DNA of 64,000 bases from Bradyrhizobium sp. BR13661 (lineage in GTDB: Bacteria; Pseudomonadota; Alphaproteobacteria; Rhizobiales; Xanthobacteraceae), in assembly GCF_029892425.1 (NCBI RefSeq), contig NZ_JARXWB010000030.1:1-64000 (forward strand), given 5' to 3'. The position numbers and the translations under genes are program-made. The notes beneath the pieces were generated by a model, which worked only from the letters and a program-made list of their open reading frames with translations, was not told the DNA's origin and ran no database searches. Shown piece by piece: positions 8,776 through 17,509 of the stretch (position 1 is its first letter; every line of letters begins with the position of its first letter).

Positions 8776-9361
8776 GCATTCATCTTTCGATATATGGCGC
8801 GCGATCGAAGCATCGCCAAAGGTAGTTAACAAAGACCTAGCGGCCAAGCCGCGGCTGGCGCGGGCAAGACGGAGGCATGAGACTGCCCGACTGCCAGGGG
8901 CGCGACTTTGCGACCGATGCGGCGGATTCAGGACTGGTGGCCAAGCTGCCTCAAGACCTGTCGATGGGCGAGGTCTGCATCGGCTCGACATCCTACCCCT
9001 CAGCGGGGTCGGCAACAGTATCACGCGGCAACCAGCGTATGAGGCGCGATGAAGTGAATCTCTCAGAGAACCTTTAACCAACGCTATCGCGACTATAGCC
9101 GCTGTCCAAATTTCCGGCTGGTTTTGGCTCAACGAAAGGCCTGGCTGCAATCCACTCATGGACAAAACATGCTGCGAGTTTAGTGACAAGCGGAGCGCGT
9201 TGGCGAAATATCTCGATCACTTGAGTATTCGACTACTATGCGCCAATCGCATCTTGCCTGACAAAACCCCTGATACTTGGGACGCGCCTAGGCGTCGGGC
9301 GCGTCCCCTAGCCACAACGCACTGCGCATCCTTGGCGTTTTGGGGCATCCCGTTACTCGCA
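8776..9361. other. intergenic region without clear gene
   Basis: Several short frames exist (for example one of 66 codons from 8877), but none shows a recognisable domain, a good ribosome-binding site or a paralogue in the window. Confidence 0.4.
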
Positions 9362-9714
9362 GTAAGGTTGAGAGGTTAGCTTAATCTACGGTCGTTGTTG
9401 CGAACCCTCACACAACATCGATAATTCCTTCGCGCGCCGGTTTTTCCCCAAGGCCTGGTCCCACCCAAGCAAAGCCGTCGAGCGAATATGGGTCGCTTGG
9501 CGGCTTTGTCGTTGCGTTAATGCGAAAGGAATATTTGGCTATGGCGCGCAAGCCCTGGTCGTTCAAGGAGGACCGCCGACTCATGGAATTGGCGAAGTCT
9601 TCCGCTACGCTAGAAGAAGCGGCGAGGCAGCTCGGGCGAACTCCCGATGCGATCAAACGCACGGCTTTACGGCTGGGCCTGTCCTTGAAATCAAAAACCG
9701 CCAAGAAGGATTAA
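9362..9714 (+). repeat. duplicated segment, copy 1 (SANT-like gene plus 5' flank)
   Basis: The segment from GTAAGGTTGAGAGGTTAGCT through the short SANT-like gene is closely similar to 13881-14232 along its whole length, including the non-coding stretch around CCCACCCAAGCAAAGCCG. Similarity outside the coding part shows duplication of DNA rather than convergent protein evolution. Confidence 0.85.
9541..9714 (+). CDS. short SANT/Myb-like helix-turn-helix protein, copy 1
   Basis: The 57-residue product reads MARKPWSFKEDRRLMELAKS, then TLEEAARQLGRTPDAIKRTA and LRLGLSLKSK. The early Trp, acidic helix and the RTPDAIKRTALRLG recognition-like helix are typical of SANT/Myb-like or sigma-like minimal helix-turn-helix domains. 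The paralogue at 14059 shares nearly every residue. An in-frame ATG at 9520 would add seven residues, but the conserved start in both copies is MARKPW. No partner gene is obvious. A DNA-binding role is inferred. Confidence 0.75.
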   Translation: MARKPWSFKEDRRLMELAKSSATLEEAARQLGRTPDAIKRTALRLGLSLKSKTAKKD

Positions 9715-9944
9715 CCTCCAAGAGTGGACGCCGTCACTACGCGCGAAGCTCAACCGTCGTCCGCCGTCTAAGTTTGCCGAAACGAGATCGCGACGAATAA
9801 TTCTTTTGTCCTGATTTGGCTCGCCGCAGGGCCTCCTGCTCCCACAAGCGGCTAAACTGAGCAATTGAGCTAGGCCGGCGCAAGTTGTTTAACGATGTTA
9901 TTCCCTTTCTAAGCCAACCGCCAATTAAAGCGCTACGCTTCCGT

Positions 9945-10310
9945 ATGCGCCAAAAGCACCTCATCGCCGCCGCTGCGATTTGCCTTGCCCTCATCGCCTA
10001 CGCCACTCTGACGAGGCTAGCAGGCAGGCCCGCCCTCATGGGCCATCACGAGGCCTACTGGGTCGTTGTAATCGAGCGTTTCAGCGCCTATGGGCTGCTT
10101 GGACTACTCTTCTCTCTTCTTCTGCCTGGGCGGTTCTTCTCAGCTTGCGCGCTCGTCGTTGCTGTCGCCACGGCGCTCGAAATCCTCCAAGCAATGACGC
10201 CCGATCGTGATCCGGGCCTTCTGGATGTGCTGCAAAAAGTGGCAGGAGGTACGGTCGGCGTCATACTAGCCCAAACGATCCTCGCCTTCTTACCCCGGCC
10301 GCCCTCCTGA
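9945..10310 (+). CDS. VanZ-family-like small membrane protein, intact copy
   Basis: Starting at 9945 (MRQKHLIAAAAICLALIAYA), this 121-residue protein has three to four hydrophobic segments (about residues 5-20, 37-60, 62-85 and 100-118). It carries the VanZ-like pattern RFSAYGLLGLLFSLLLPGRF followed by a conserved LEILQAMTPDRDPGLLDVLQ and a glycine-rich helix. VanZ-like proteins are small membrane proteins of unclear function; the founding member raises teicoplanin resistance. A broken paralogue lies at 17087. No partner gene supports a specific role. Confidence 0.7.
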   Translation: MRQKHLIAAAAICLALIAYATLTRLAGRPALMGHHEAYWVVVIERFSAYGLLGLLFSLLLPGRFFSACALVVAVATALEILQAMTPDRDPGLLDVLQKVAGGTVGVILAQTILAFLPRPPS

Positions 10311-10527
10311 AATCACATCGTTCGTATGGTTTAGACTCAGCATCCCGGTCTCAACCACATCCGTTTCAGTCGAATGAGCGCAGAATTTAGAATGCGATCG
10401 CACTGTCATCGAAATTGACTTCGACCTTGCCCGACGCAAATGTTGCGTGCACAATCGAAACTTAGATTTTGGACTCCAATTGTATTTCTCGTGTTGCTGA
10501 TTGCTAGTTCCATTTGGAGAGCACATT

Positions 10528-11514
10528 ATGACCGCGCCACCGACTGTTCTCGTCACGGGAGGCGCGGGTTATATCGGCTCGCATGCCTGCCGGGCCCTTA
10601 CTGCGGCCGGCTATCACCCCGTCGTCTATGACAATCTCACGACGGGCCATCGCAGCTTCGTCGCCGGGGAGCTGGTGACGGGCGATCTGCTCGATGGCGC
10701 GACGCTGGCGCGCGCCTTTGCCGACCACAAGGTTACGGCGGTGATGCATTTCGCGGCAGCGAGCCTCGTCGGCGAGTCCATGACCGACCCGCAGAAATAC
10801 TACATCAACAACGTCCAGGGCACGCTGTCGCTGCTCCAGGCGATGCGCAACGCCGCCTGCCACCGCATCGTGTTCTCCTCGACCGGTGCGGTCTATGGCA
10901 ATGCCGATTCCAAGGCGCTGCCGGAGGATTTTCCCTGTGCGCCGATCAACCCCTACGGGGCTTCGAAGTGGATGATCGAGCGCATGCTCGGCGACTACCG
11001 CGCGGCCTACGGCTTCGGTGCATTCTGTCTGCGCTATTTCAACGCCAGCGGCGCCGATCCCGCCGGCGGCATCGGCGAATTGCGCGACAACGAGACGCAC
11101 CTCATTCCGCGCGCCATGATGGCGTTGCAGGGCCATGTCGAGTTCGCCGTGTTCGGTGACGATTACGACACGCCCGACGGCACCGCGATCCGCGACTACA
11201 TCCACGTCACCGACCTTGCGGCGGCGCATGTCGCGGCGCTGAAGCTGCTCGAAACCGGACATGCCGGCGGCAGCTTCAATCTCGGCACCGGCGCGGGCTT
11301 CTCGGTGCGCGAGATCCTCACCGCGATCAGGCAGGAGACCGGGCGCGAGGTGCCGCACACCGTCAAGCCGCGCCGCGCGGGCGATCCGACCTATCTCGTC
11401 GCCGATCCCTCGGCTGCGCGAAAGGTGCTGGACTTCGTGCCGCGCCATTCCGACCTCGCCACGGTGATCCGCACCGCCTGGGCCTGGCACCAGAAGGCAC
11501 ATCCGAACAAGTAG
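10528..11514 (+). CDS. galE: UDP-glucose 4-epimerase
   Basis: The enzyme interconverts UDP-glucose and UDP-galactose in the cytoplasm, supplying galactose for surface glycans. The product of 328 residues starts with an NAD-binding Rossmann motif VLVTGGAGYIGSHA, followed by the YDNLTTGHRSFV region. The catalytic pair is seen in NPYGASKWMIERML (Tyr and Lys of YxxxK), with a Ser/Thr-rich FSSTGAVYG before it. Later come RYFNASGADPAG and the IRDYIHVTDLA substrate-binding region, so the chain is complete for the extended SDR family. The ATG at 10528 has GGAGAG eight bases upstream. It stands alone on its strand; the export/ligase pair at 2.8-5.5 kb is a possible consumer of its product. Confidence 0.95.
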   Translation: MTAPPTVLVTGGAGYIGSHACRALTAAGYHPVVYDNLTTGHRSFVAGELVTGDLLDGATLARAFADHKVTAVMHFAAASLVGESMTDPQKYYINNVQGTLSLLQAMRNAACHRIVFSSTGAVYGNADSKALPEDFPCAPINPYGASKWMIERMLGDYRAAYGFGAFCLRYFNASGADPAGGIGELRDNETHLIPRAMMALQGHVEFAVFGDDYDTPDGTAIRDYIHVTDLAAAHVAALKLLETGHAGGSFNLGTGAGFSVREILTAIRQETGREVPHTVKPRRAGDPTYLVADPSAARKVLDFVPRHSDLATVIRTAWAWHQKAHPNK

Positions 11515-11559
11515 GCACGCCTAAGCCCCACTTTGGCAGACCGATTTGGCTGCCCACAG

Positions 11560-11989
11560 CAAAGGGGCGTCATGACTATAACTCTAATTTGCCTTAAGGT
11601 CGGGAAGCCGACTGAGTAGCCCGCCTTCAAAAACTTGAAGTGCGCGATCGACGGGCCAAGCTCCTTGAGCCGGTGCTGGCCGTTCAGGATTTCCTTGTCG
11701 AAGAGATCATGGTGATGACTGTCGAGTGGCTCGCGCTCGAGATATTCGTCATCGCCGTTTCCAAGGGTCACGGCAGCCCTGGCCAATACATCCTCCACCC
11801 GGCGGTTCAGGCCTGACTGCTCTCTCTCAGCCGCGTGCAGGGCGTCTTCGATCGCGACCAAGATGGTTTCGATCGGGATTGATCAGTTTCAGCGTCGCGC
11901 TCGGGTGAACGGGCACGGAATTCCTGGTCAGCCCGGCTGTGGCCTTTCAGGAAGTTGTGTGTGCGGGCCCGCAAGAACAGCTGAAACAT
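11560..11989 (-). pseudogene. frameshifted second copy of the 137-aa hypothetical gene
   Basis: From an ATG at 11989 the frame encodes MFQLFLRARTHNFLKGHSRA and FRARSPERDAETDQS, then shifts near 11870 by one base. The second frame supplies ETILVAIEDALHAAEREQSG, AAVTLGNGDDEYLEREPLD and LFDKEILNGQHRLKELGPS, aligning closely with the intact gene at 8362-8775. The original stop is also lost, so the second frame reads on into the 3' end of galE on the opposite strand. It is the first element of the second copy of the duplicated trio. Confidence 0.8.
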
Positions 11990-12053
11990 GCGTGCATTTT
12001 CCGGTTGAAAGCGTCAAGGCCAAACGAAGACCAGAAAATGGGTCCAGGATGAG

Positions 12054-12338
12054 TTAATAAAGGCCAAAGCCGGCGGACGGCTCGGCCCGATTTTGGGCCA
12101 TCCATGCTTTCCAAGCGCCTTCGTGCTTGGCGTACAATTCCTGCCAACGCTGTTCGACGACGACCAGCCGATGGATGCTGCCGTCGCGCACGATCCCGCC
12201 GTCTCCCCGGCCAACAAGCGCCTGGCTATCCAGACGTTCGAACTCGAACGTCTCCTCGAACGTCAGACCGATCAGGACCCGCCGCCCACCCGCATCGACG
12301 AAATATCGCCGCGGCGCGTTGTTCCTCGGCTCAATCAC
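12054..12338 (-). CDS. hypothetical protein (94 aa)
   Basis: The product begins MIEPRNNAPRRYFVDAGGRR and contains VLIGLTFEETFEFERLDSQA and the C-terminal aromatic stretch WQELYAKHEGAWKAWMAQNR. This looks like a compact alpha/beta protein and resembles an uncharacterised family that recurs in Bradyrhizobium. Its start overlaps by eight bases the end of a small membrane-protein gene on the same strand, suggesting a two-gene unit. The function is unknown. Confidence 0.6.
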   Translation of the reverse strand: MIEPRNNAPRRYFVDAGGRRVLIGLTFEETFEFERLDSQALVGRGDGGIVRDGSIHRLVVVEQRWQELYAKHEGAWKAWMAQNRAEPSAGFGLY

Positions 12339-12456
12339 GACGCGCCGTCTCTCGCCAGATCCAGGAGCCGCTCAGTGCACGAAGACGACGACCATAAGCC
12401 CAAATAAACAGCGGCGCTCCAATCACCAGCAACAGCAAAGCAACGAGCCAGATCAT
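12331..12456 (-). CDS. very small membrane protein (41 aa)
   Basis: The frame from the ATG at 12456 reads MIWLVALLLLVIGAPLFIWA then YGRRLRALSGSWIWRETARR, i.e. one N-terminal transmembrane helix and a basic cytoplasmic tail. It overlaps the following hypothetical gene by eight bases. The start was chosen at the beginning of the hydrophobic helix; upstream codons are in frame but look non-coding. The ribosome-binding site is weak, so confidence is limited. Confidence 0.4.
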   Translation of the reverse strand: MIWLVALLLLVIGAPLFIWAYGRRLRALSGSWIWRETARRD

Positions 12457-12604
12457 GTACACAATCCCAACTTTGTCAGCACAGAAGCAACCAATGGCTT
12501 TTAAATCCCTACGCAGCTTAAGCCACCGGCGGTCCGGCACACAACGGTCGCCGCGATTTAACCTAACCGGACATGGTTACCTCGTCACCCCCAGGCGGAT
12601 GCCA

Positions 12605-12763
12605 TCAGAATGCCCTTCGTGTCGGCGGCCGAGAGCCGGATGACCCGTAGGGTGCGTAGAGTTGACGCATATACTTGCGCTTTTGCGATCGCGACGAACG
12701 CACCGCGTAGCCGGACGCGAAGCCGGCGAAGAAGATCAAGAGTACGATCAGGAAAGGCGCCAT
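12605..12763 (-). CDS. small single-span membrane protein (52 aa)
   Basis: The start at 12763 gives MAPFLIVLLIFFAGFASGYA, one clear transmembrane helix, followed by a strongly basic tail VRSSRSQKRKYMRQLYAPYG. GGAAAG lies eight bases upstream of the start. Positive-inside reasoning puts the tail in the cytoplasm. Small proteins of this build are common in rhizobia without known function. An upstream in-frame ATG at 12868 would add a polar extension with no supporting signal. Confidence 0.5.
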   Translation of the reverse strand: MAPFLIVLLIFFAGFASGYAVRSSRSQKRKYMRQLYAPYGSSGSRPPTRRAF

Positions 12764-13306
12764 TGGGAAATCTTTCCATTTGCGGAACGTTTCCTTCTCC
12801 CTAGACGCAGCATTCTCATCGCTCAGTTGTGTCGAGATGATGATGAACGCCGCTGATTTCGTCAGCAAGCGCGAGAAATGTTGGGCAGCAATCTGCTTGA
12901 GGATTAGCCGTTCTCAATCAGCCGCAGAACCACAGAATCATTCTCACCAGCGACGGCGTGATGAAATAGACCAGCCGGCCATCGCGATCAGCACGACGCT
13001 GAAGAACGCACCGTTCTCTGATCTTGGAAAGAGGAAGCGCGGCCCAGGCCTTTTAAAGCATTTGCATATTCGTATCGATTGTTTGCGAGATCATAGACGA
13101 ACGAATTCGACGATCTCGTGACGCGCCTCGCAGGAACCCAACTCGAGACGATTCACCAAAGCATTGTTTCATGCGTGCATCATGATTGGATTGTGAACCG
13201 GAGTTCTTACGTCCTTCACGATCTCGCGCGCAAAGACTCTGGTCGTATGGACAGGAATCAAGCTGCCGGACATCGCGGCAGAGACATCGATGTCTGCGCT
13301 CTTAAG
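12764..13306. other. intergenic region with a possible broken small membrane gene
   Basis: No intact gene is convincing. On the minus strand, 12918-13035 encodes GAFFSVVLIAMAG in one frame and LVYFITPSLVRMILWFCG before a stop in the next. These would join if a single C were restored near 12976, so this may be a small membrane-protein gene broken by one deletion. No start codon was found for it. Confidence 0.35.
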
Positions 13307-13720
13307 CTAGTGCGGAGCTATCGGCACGAGGTCCGGCGTTTGGCTATCCGCTCCCGACCGGCCCCGAAACACGAAGAGGCCCTTATCCGTCGAGACAATG
13401 TCGCCTGGCTGCAGTGTGTCGTCGCCGAGCACGCGCTCCGTTGCAATCTTCTCCGGCGGATCCGGCTCGAGCGATCGCAGCGGGACATTGTGCCGCCAAT
13501 CCCGCCGCGCCTGTTCAGCGCGCTTGCGGGCCTCGTCTACTCGGCGCTTCCACTCCTCGCGCGAAACCAGACTATCCGGGGAAGCAGCCACATCGCTGGT
13601 CTGCGCCTCCACGTTTGGAGGCGTCGACACCTCATCGCCGGCCAGCACCTGTCCGCTCCCGAGCTGGAGCGACACGACCAACACGACCACAGTTGCAAGA
13701 TCTATCCTCATGCTGGTCAT
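13307..13720 (-). CDS. exported hypothetical protein (137 aa)
   Basis: The chosen start at 13720 gives MTSMRIDLATVVVLVVSLQL with a signal-peptide pattern and a likely cleavage near VLAGD. An ATG at 13711 is an alternative. The mature part has a charged helical stretch REEWKRRVDEARKRAEQARR, then VLGDDTLQPGDIVSTDKGLF and VFRGRSG, a possible small beta domain. It is probably periplasmic. I recognise no family; the LQPGDIVSTDKG segment resembles short repeats in other rhizobial exported proteins. It stands alone. Confidence 0.65.
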   Translation of the reverse strand: MTSMRIDLATVVVLVVSLQLGSGQVLAGDEVSTPPNVEAQTSDVAASPDSLVSREEWKRRVDEARKRAEQARRDWRHNVPLRSLEPDPPEKIATERVLGDDTLQPGDIVSTDKGLFVFRGRSGADSQTPDLVPIAPH

Positions 13721-13880
13721 TATGCTCACGCGGCAATGCGCGCGCGATTCTATTTCATTGCCGCCGCAATGTCTGCGGGCGTCGAGGATGCCGTGGCGCG
13801 CGACGATCTTCGCGCGAATTGGGCTCAGCTTACGGAAACTCCCGTGGTTGTACGGAGCAGTAAGCACCAACTTCGTCGCG

Positions 13881-14232
13881 GTAAGGTTGAGGGGTTAGCT
13901 TAATCGGCGTTGTTTGTTGCGAAGTCTCACCGATCGCATATCCATCTCCGCACCGGGCTCCCCCAAGGCCCGGCCCCACCCAAGCAAAGCCGCTGAGCGA
14001 ATATGGGTCCGCTTGGCGGCTTTGCCGTTGTGTTGACGCGTAGAGGATCATGTCGGTTATGGCGCGCAAGCCCTGGTCGTTCAAGGAAGACCGCAGGCTG
14101 ATGGAATTGGCCAAGTCTTCGATTTCGCTGGAAGAGGCAGCAAAGCAACTCGGGCGCACGCCCGATGCCATCAAGCGCATGGCCCTGCGGCTCGGCCTGT
14201 CGCTTAAGTCGAAGAGCGGAAGAAAGAGCTAA
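13881..14232 (+). repeat. duplicated segment, copy 2
   Basis: This is the counterpart of 9362-9714. It begins GTAAGGTTGAGGGGTTAGCT and carries the same non-coding blocks (CCCACCCAAGCAAAGCCG and GCTTGGCGGCTTTG) before a SANT-like gene. Scattered substitutions separate the copies, so the duplication is not recent. Confidence 0.85.
14059..14232 (+). CDS. short SANT/Myb-like helix-turn-helix protein, copy 2
   Basis: The 57-residue product MARKPWSFKEDRRLMELAKS, ISLEEAAKQLGRTPDAIKRM, ALRLGLSLKS is nearly the same as the gene at 9541. The changes are mostly conservative (SATLEEAAR to SISLEEAAK), which suggests that selection still acts on both. An ATG nine bases upstream (14050) is possible. The role is unknown; the fold suggests nucleic-acid binding. 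Confidence 0.75.
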   Translation: MARKPWSFKEDRRLMELAKSSISLEEAAKQLGRTPDAIKRMALRLGLSLKSKSGRKS

Positions 14233-14290
14233 ACCTGGTTGACAACAAGCTCCGTGCCCATCGCTCATTGAGCGGAGGGAAGCGTGAGGT

Positions 14291-14836
14291 CTAAACCTCA
14301 ATCAGACCTCTAGCGGCTGCAAGAGCCACTACGCCAACATGTGTTTGTTCGGCGAAGGCACCTTCCAGCAAGTGCGAACGAAGTTCGCCCAATGACGCGA
14401 GACTAACGGAAACGCCCGGTTCCTCGGTGAAATTAGAGACTCGCTCTCCCGTCCGAACAAAAAACGAATGAGTTGTATTGCTGATGCGGCAGGAGCAGGT
14501 TGCACCTTTCCCGATCAGCTCAATGGTCTTCGTTGGGTAGCCGGTTTCCTCAAGAAGCTCGCGCGCCACTGCAGTACGCGGATCTTCGTTTGGGTCCAAC
14601 ATTCCGGCAGGCAACTCAAGCGAAAACCGCTCAATTGCTGGACGATACTGCCTCACCAATAATACGCGAGAATCGGGTGTGATCGCGAGCGCAACCACAT
14701 AATCTGGTTGCGCAACAGCGTAATAGGTTTCGGCCGGCGAGCCGCTACCAAACTGCACGTCTCGTGCGACAACTTCGAGCCAAGGGGACACCGGAATTCG
14801 GGAGACACCTAGGATTTTCGGGAAAACGTCGGCCAT
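14291..14836 (-). CDS. NUDIX hydrolase, ADP-ribose pyrophosphatase-like
   Basis: This 181-residue protein carries a complete NUDIX box, GMLDPNEDPRTAVARELLEE followed by TGY (about residues 78-100), with the REL and EE residues that bind the divalent metal and activate water. The preceding LLVRQYRPAIERFSLELPAG is typical of ADP-sugar pyrophosphatases, which hydrolyse ADP-ribose or related nucleotide sugars to clear reactive metabolites. The start at 14836 has AGAGG upstream. The gene interrupts the second copy of the duplicated trio. The precise substrate cannot be read from the sequence. Confidence 0.85.
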   Translation of the reverse strand: MADVFPKILGVSRIPVSPWLEVVARDVQFGSGSPAETYYAVAQPDYVVALAITPDSRVLLVRQYRPAIERFSLELPAGMLDPNEDPRTAVARELLEETGYPTKTIELIGKGATCSCRISNTTHSFFVRTGERVSNFTEEPGVSVSLASLGELRSHLLEGAFAEQTHVGVVALAAARGLIEV

Positions 14837-15280
14837 TTGTGCCTCTTCGGTGGTTGAAATTCAGCTACCTGAACAGATTGTTGGCCGTTTCCAAACAACT
14901 AGTTTCTAGTTTCGAGGATCTCTACCTGCTCCCCAGGGAACTTTGCAGCCTAAATCGAGCTCGACCACAAGAATTCGGCAGGACGGAGTTTCCGTCGTGG
15001 TACATTATTGCGTTATCGGCATATCGACCTGCTTCGCGCTCAGCGTTGCTTTCGTGGCGTTACGCCTCTGGGTGGCCCGCCATCCGCGCGCTACAGGCAC
15101 ACTTCGATCACGGGAAATCCGGGTCCTACGGCTTCAGCGCCGTTAACCACATTGACGTCCCTTGAGCGATCGCGCCGCTGGCTCGCACTCCGTGGGCAAG
15201 GCTGCAGGCCCGTTTAAACCTTATCTTAGCGCCGTGATGCTTAGTATCCGGGTCAACCTTCTTTGACCCGCACGGGCCGG
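14837..15280. other. intergenic region between the NUDIX and EAL genes
   Basis: About 440 bases without a convincing frame. It presumably contains the divergent promoters of the two flanking genes. No hairpin terminator or operator stood out. Confidence 0.4.
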
Positions 15281-16870
15281 ATGAAAGCAGCACGGCCGAA
15301 ACTCTCATTGATGGCGCTCGTGCTTGCGGGTGCGGCCGCGTTCGGCTTTGCGGGTCACTTTGCCGCGACGCGCTTCATCCACGATCAGCAGGTGCGGCAG
15401 CTCGACGCGCTCACCGAGGTGGTGCTGCGCCGCTCCGAATTCGCTGTCGACTTTGCCGCCGCAAGCCTCGACGATCTGGCGGGACGCGGGCTTGCCACAT
15501 GCGATCCAGCCTCGCTCCAGGCGATCCGTCTCCACGTCTATCAGCGCTCCACAGTGAAGGACGTGCGCCTCGTCAATGCGGATGGCTCGGTGATCTGCTC
15601 GGCCTATTCCGAAACGCTCGAATTCGACAAGGGCTGGGTCGACCGCACCGACATGCTTGCCTCGCGCGATTCGACGCTGATGCTGTTCCGCGTCGAACAG
15701 TTCGGCGGTGACGCACTCGGCGTGCTCAGAGACATCGGCGACAACAAGGCCTTGGTCGCCATCCTCGGGATCAATTCCAGCCTGTTCGACGTCATGCCGG
15801 CCGAGTTGCGCGCACATGGCGGGGTATTTCTGGCACTCCAGAACGGCGCACAGCTCGGCGCGTTCATGCCTGACATGGACAAGGCATTCGCGCATCCGGT
15901 CGATTTCGAAAGGGACTCAGCGCGCTATCCCCTGCGGACCCACATCCGCGTCGACCAGACGGTTCTGTCGACATGGAACAGCGAAGCTTACTGGCCCGCG
16001 ATGGCGCTCGCGCTCGCTCTCGGCGCGCTGTTCGGCTTCCTTCTGTCGCGGACCCGGCGCATGGAAGGCCCCGTCGCCGATCTTGACCGTGCGCTCGCGC
16101 GTGGTGAGTTCAGGCCGTATTTCCAACCGATCTTCGATTTGCAGACCCGCCAGATCAGGGGCTGCGAGATCCTGGTGCGCTGGCTGCGTGAGGACGGATC
16201 GGTCGTCCCGCCGATGAACTTCATTCCGCTAGCGGAGTCCAGCGGACGGATCGAAGCCATGACCTGGCAGTTGCTCGATCGCGCGCTGGCCGATCTCCAG
16301 CCGCATTTGAAGGCTGACAAGAACTTCAAGCTGTCGTTCAACGTCGTGCCGAAGCACCTTTTGACCCCAGGCTTCGTCGATACGCTGCGCGCCACCGTCA
16401 GCACGGCCAGAGTTTCGGCCCGGCAGGTCGTGGTCGAGGTGACAGAGCGCGGCGAGCTCGAAGACCTCGCGCGCGCCGCGAAAGCGGTGAGCGAGCTGCG
16501 CGAATACGGGTTCCGCGTCGCCATCGACGACGTCGGCGTCGGACATAGCGGGCTATCGCGCTTGAAGGGATTGGGCGCAAATACGATCAAGATCGACAAG
16601 TTCTTCATCGACACGATCACGGTAGACGCCTCCACCACGACGATCGTGGAAATGCTGGCGGCACTCGCCAGGGATTTCCACATGACCGTCGTGGCCGAGG
16701 GAATCGAGACCGAGGAACAGGTCCACGCGCTGATCTCATGCGGCGTTGAGGAGGGACAGGGCTATCTCGTGGCAGCCCCCCTGCCATTCAGGAAGTTCGC
16801 CGAGTTGCTCGACAGAGCAAGCCCTGATCCTTCGGCAGGTGTGACAGAGAACGTTGAACTCGTCGCCTAG
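15281..16870 (+). CDS. EAL-domain c-di-GMP phosphodiesterase with CSS-type periplasmic sensor
   Basis: The protein of about 529 residues has a first membrane helix (residues 8-30), a periplasmic domain of about 200 residues with spaced cysteines (GRGLATCDPASLQ, DGSVICSAYSE) like the CSS-motif redox sensor, a second helix (about 235-255) and a C-terminal EAL domain. The signature reads EILVRW rather than EAL. The catalytic set is otherwise present: FNVVP, VEVTERG, AIDDVGVGHSGLSRLKGLG, IKIDKFF and VAEGIETEEQ. It should hydrolyse c-di-GMP to pGpG, with activity perhaps set by disulfide state in the periplasm. ATG 15281 is used; an upstream TTG (15263) is less likely. Activity is inferred from intact metal ligands. 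Confidence 0.85.
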   Translation: MKAARPKLSLMALVLAGAAAFGFAGHFAATRFIHDQQVRQLDALTEVVLRRSEFAVDFAAASLDDLAGRGLATCDPASLQAIRLHVYQRSTVKDVRLVNADGSVICSAYSETLEFDKGWVDRTDMLASRDSTLMLFRVEQFGGDALGVLRDIGDNKALVAILGINSSLFDVMPAELRAHGGVFLALQNGAQLGAFMPDMDKAFAHPVDFERDSARYPLRTHIRVDQTVLSTWNSEAYWPAMALALALGALFGFLLSRTRRMEGPVADLDRALARGEFRPYFQPIFDLQTRQIRGCEILVRWLREDGSVVPPMNFIPLAESSGRIEAMTWQLLDRALADLQPHLKADKNFKLSFNVVPKHLLTPGFVDTLRATVSTARVSARQVVVEVTERGELEDLARAAKAVSELREYGFRVAIDDVGVGHSGLSRLKGLGANTIKIDKFFIDTITVDASTTTIVEMLAALARDFHMTVVAEGIETEEQVHALISCGVEEGQGYLVAAPLPFRKFAELLDRASPDPSAGVTENVELVA

Positions 16871-17086
16871 TCTCTAGCGCAATCAGCGAAGATGGCATGG
16901 CAAATGCTTCGCATGCGCCATGTTCGCACTGCTGGTCTTGTTGGCTATTTTTACGGCGGGATTTGCCGCAGGCTCGGCATTCGCGAACTTCGCTCGCGAA
17001 GGCGTCGACGTCGGCTGAAGCGAATTTCCTTTTGAGCAGCGAAGGGTTCCGGGCGCGCCCCTCGCAAACTGGGTTATGCCGCTGGC

Positions 17087-17455
17087 ATGTTCCGAAACCC
17101 ACTTGTCGCTGCGACAGGCCTCTGCCTCGCCCTGATAGTCTACGCCACGCTGGCAACGCTGACCGTCAGGCCAGTGCTCATCGGCCACTCCGAGGCCTAC
17201 TGGGTCGTGGTTGTCGAGCGGTTCAGCGCCTATTGTTTGCTGGGCGTGCTTTTTTCATTTCTGCTGCCTGGACGATTTGGCCTGGCATGCGCCCTTGTGG
17301 TGTCGGTCGCAATTGGTCTCGAGATGTTTTAGGCGTTGACGCCCGATCGCGATCCGGGTCTGCTGGATGTGCTGCAAAAGGCAGCAGGCGGAACCGTAGG
17401 CGTTGCCCTGGCCTCGCGTTTTTGCCCCGGCCACCGTCTTGGTTGAGATCGTCAC
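17087..17455 (+). pseudogene. VanZ-like membrane protein, amber-interrupted copy
   Basis: The frame begins MFRNPLVAATGLCLALIVYA, continues RFSAYCLLGVLFSFLLPGRF and matches the intact gene at 9945 until LEMF, where a TAG (17330-17332) replaces the CAG of the paralogue. It then resumes ALTPDRDPGLLDVLQKAAGG and shifts frame near 17420 before LAFLPRPPSWL. One stop plus one frameshift make it a pseudogene. It is the third member of the second copy of the duplicated trio. Confidence 0.85.
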
Positions 17456-17509
17456 AGCGTTATCTCCGCGAGGCGCTGCACGAGACAGATTGGCAAATGG
17501 CTTCCTGCC

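Noticed and set aside
10504-11502. 332-codon minus-strand frame opposite galE
   Set aside because: galE is unmistakable on the plus strand; the other frame has no motif.
16920-17018. 32-codon frame encoding a hydrophobic peptide (MFALLVLLAIFTAGFAAG)
   Set aside because: It looks like a membrane helix but has no ribosome-binding site or detectable paralogue; too weak to list as a gene.
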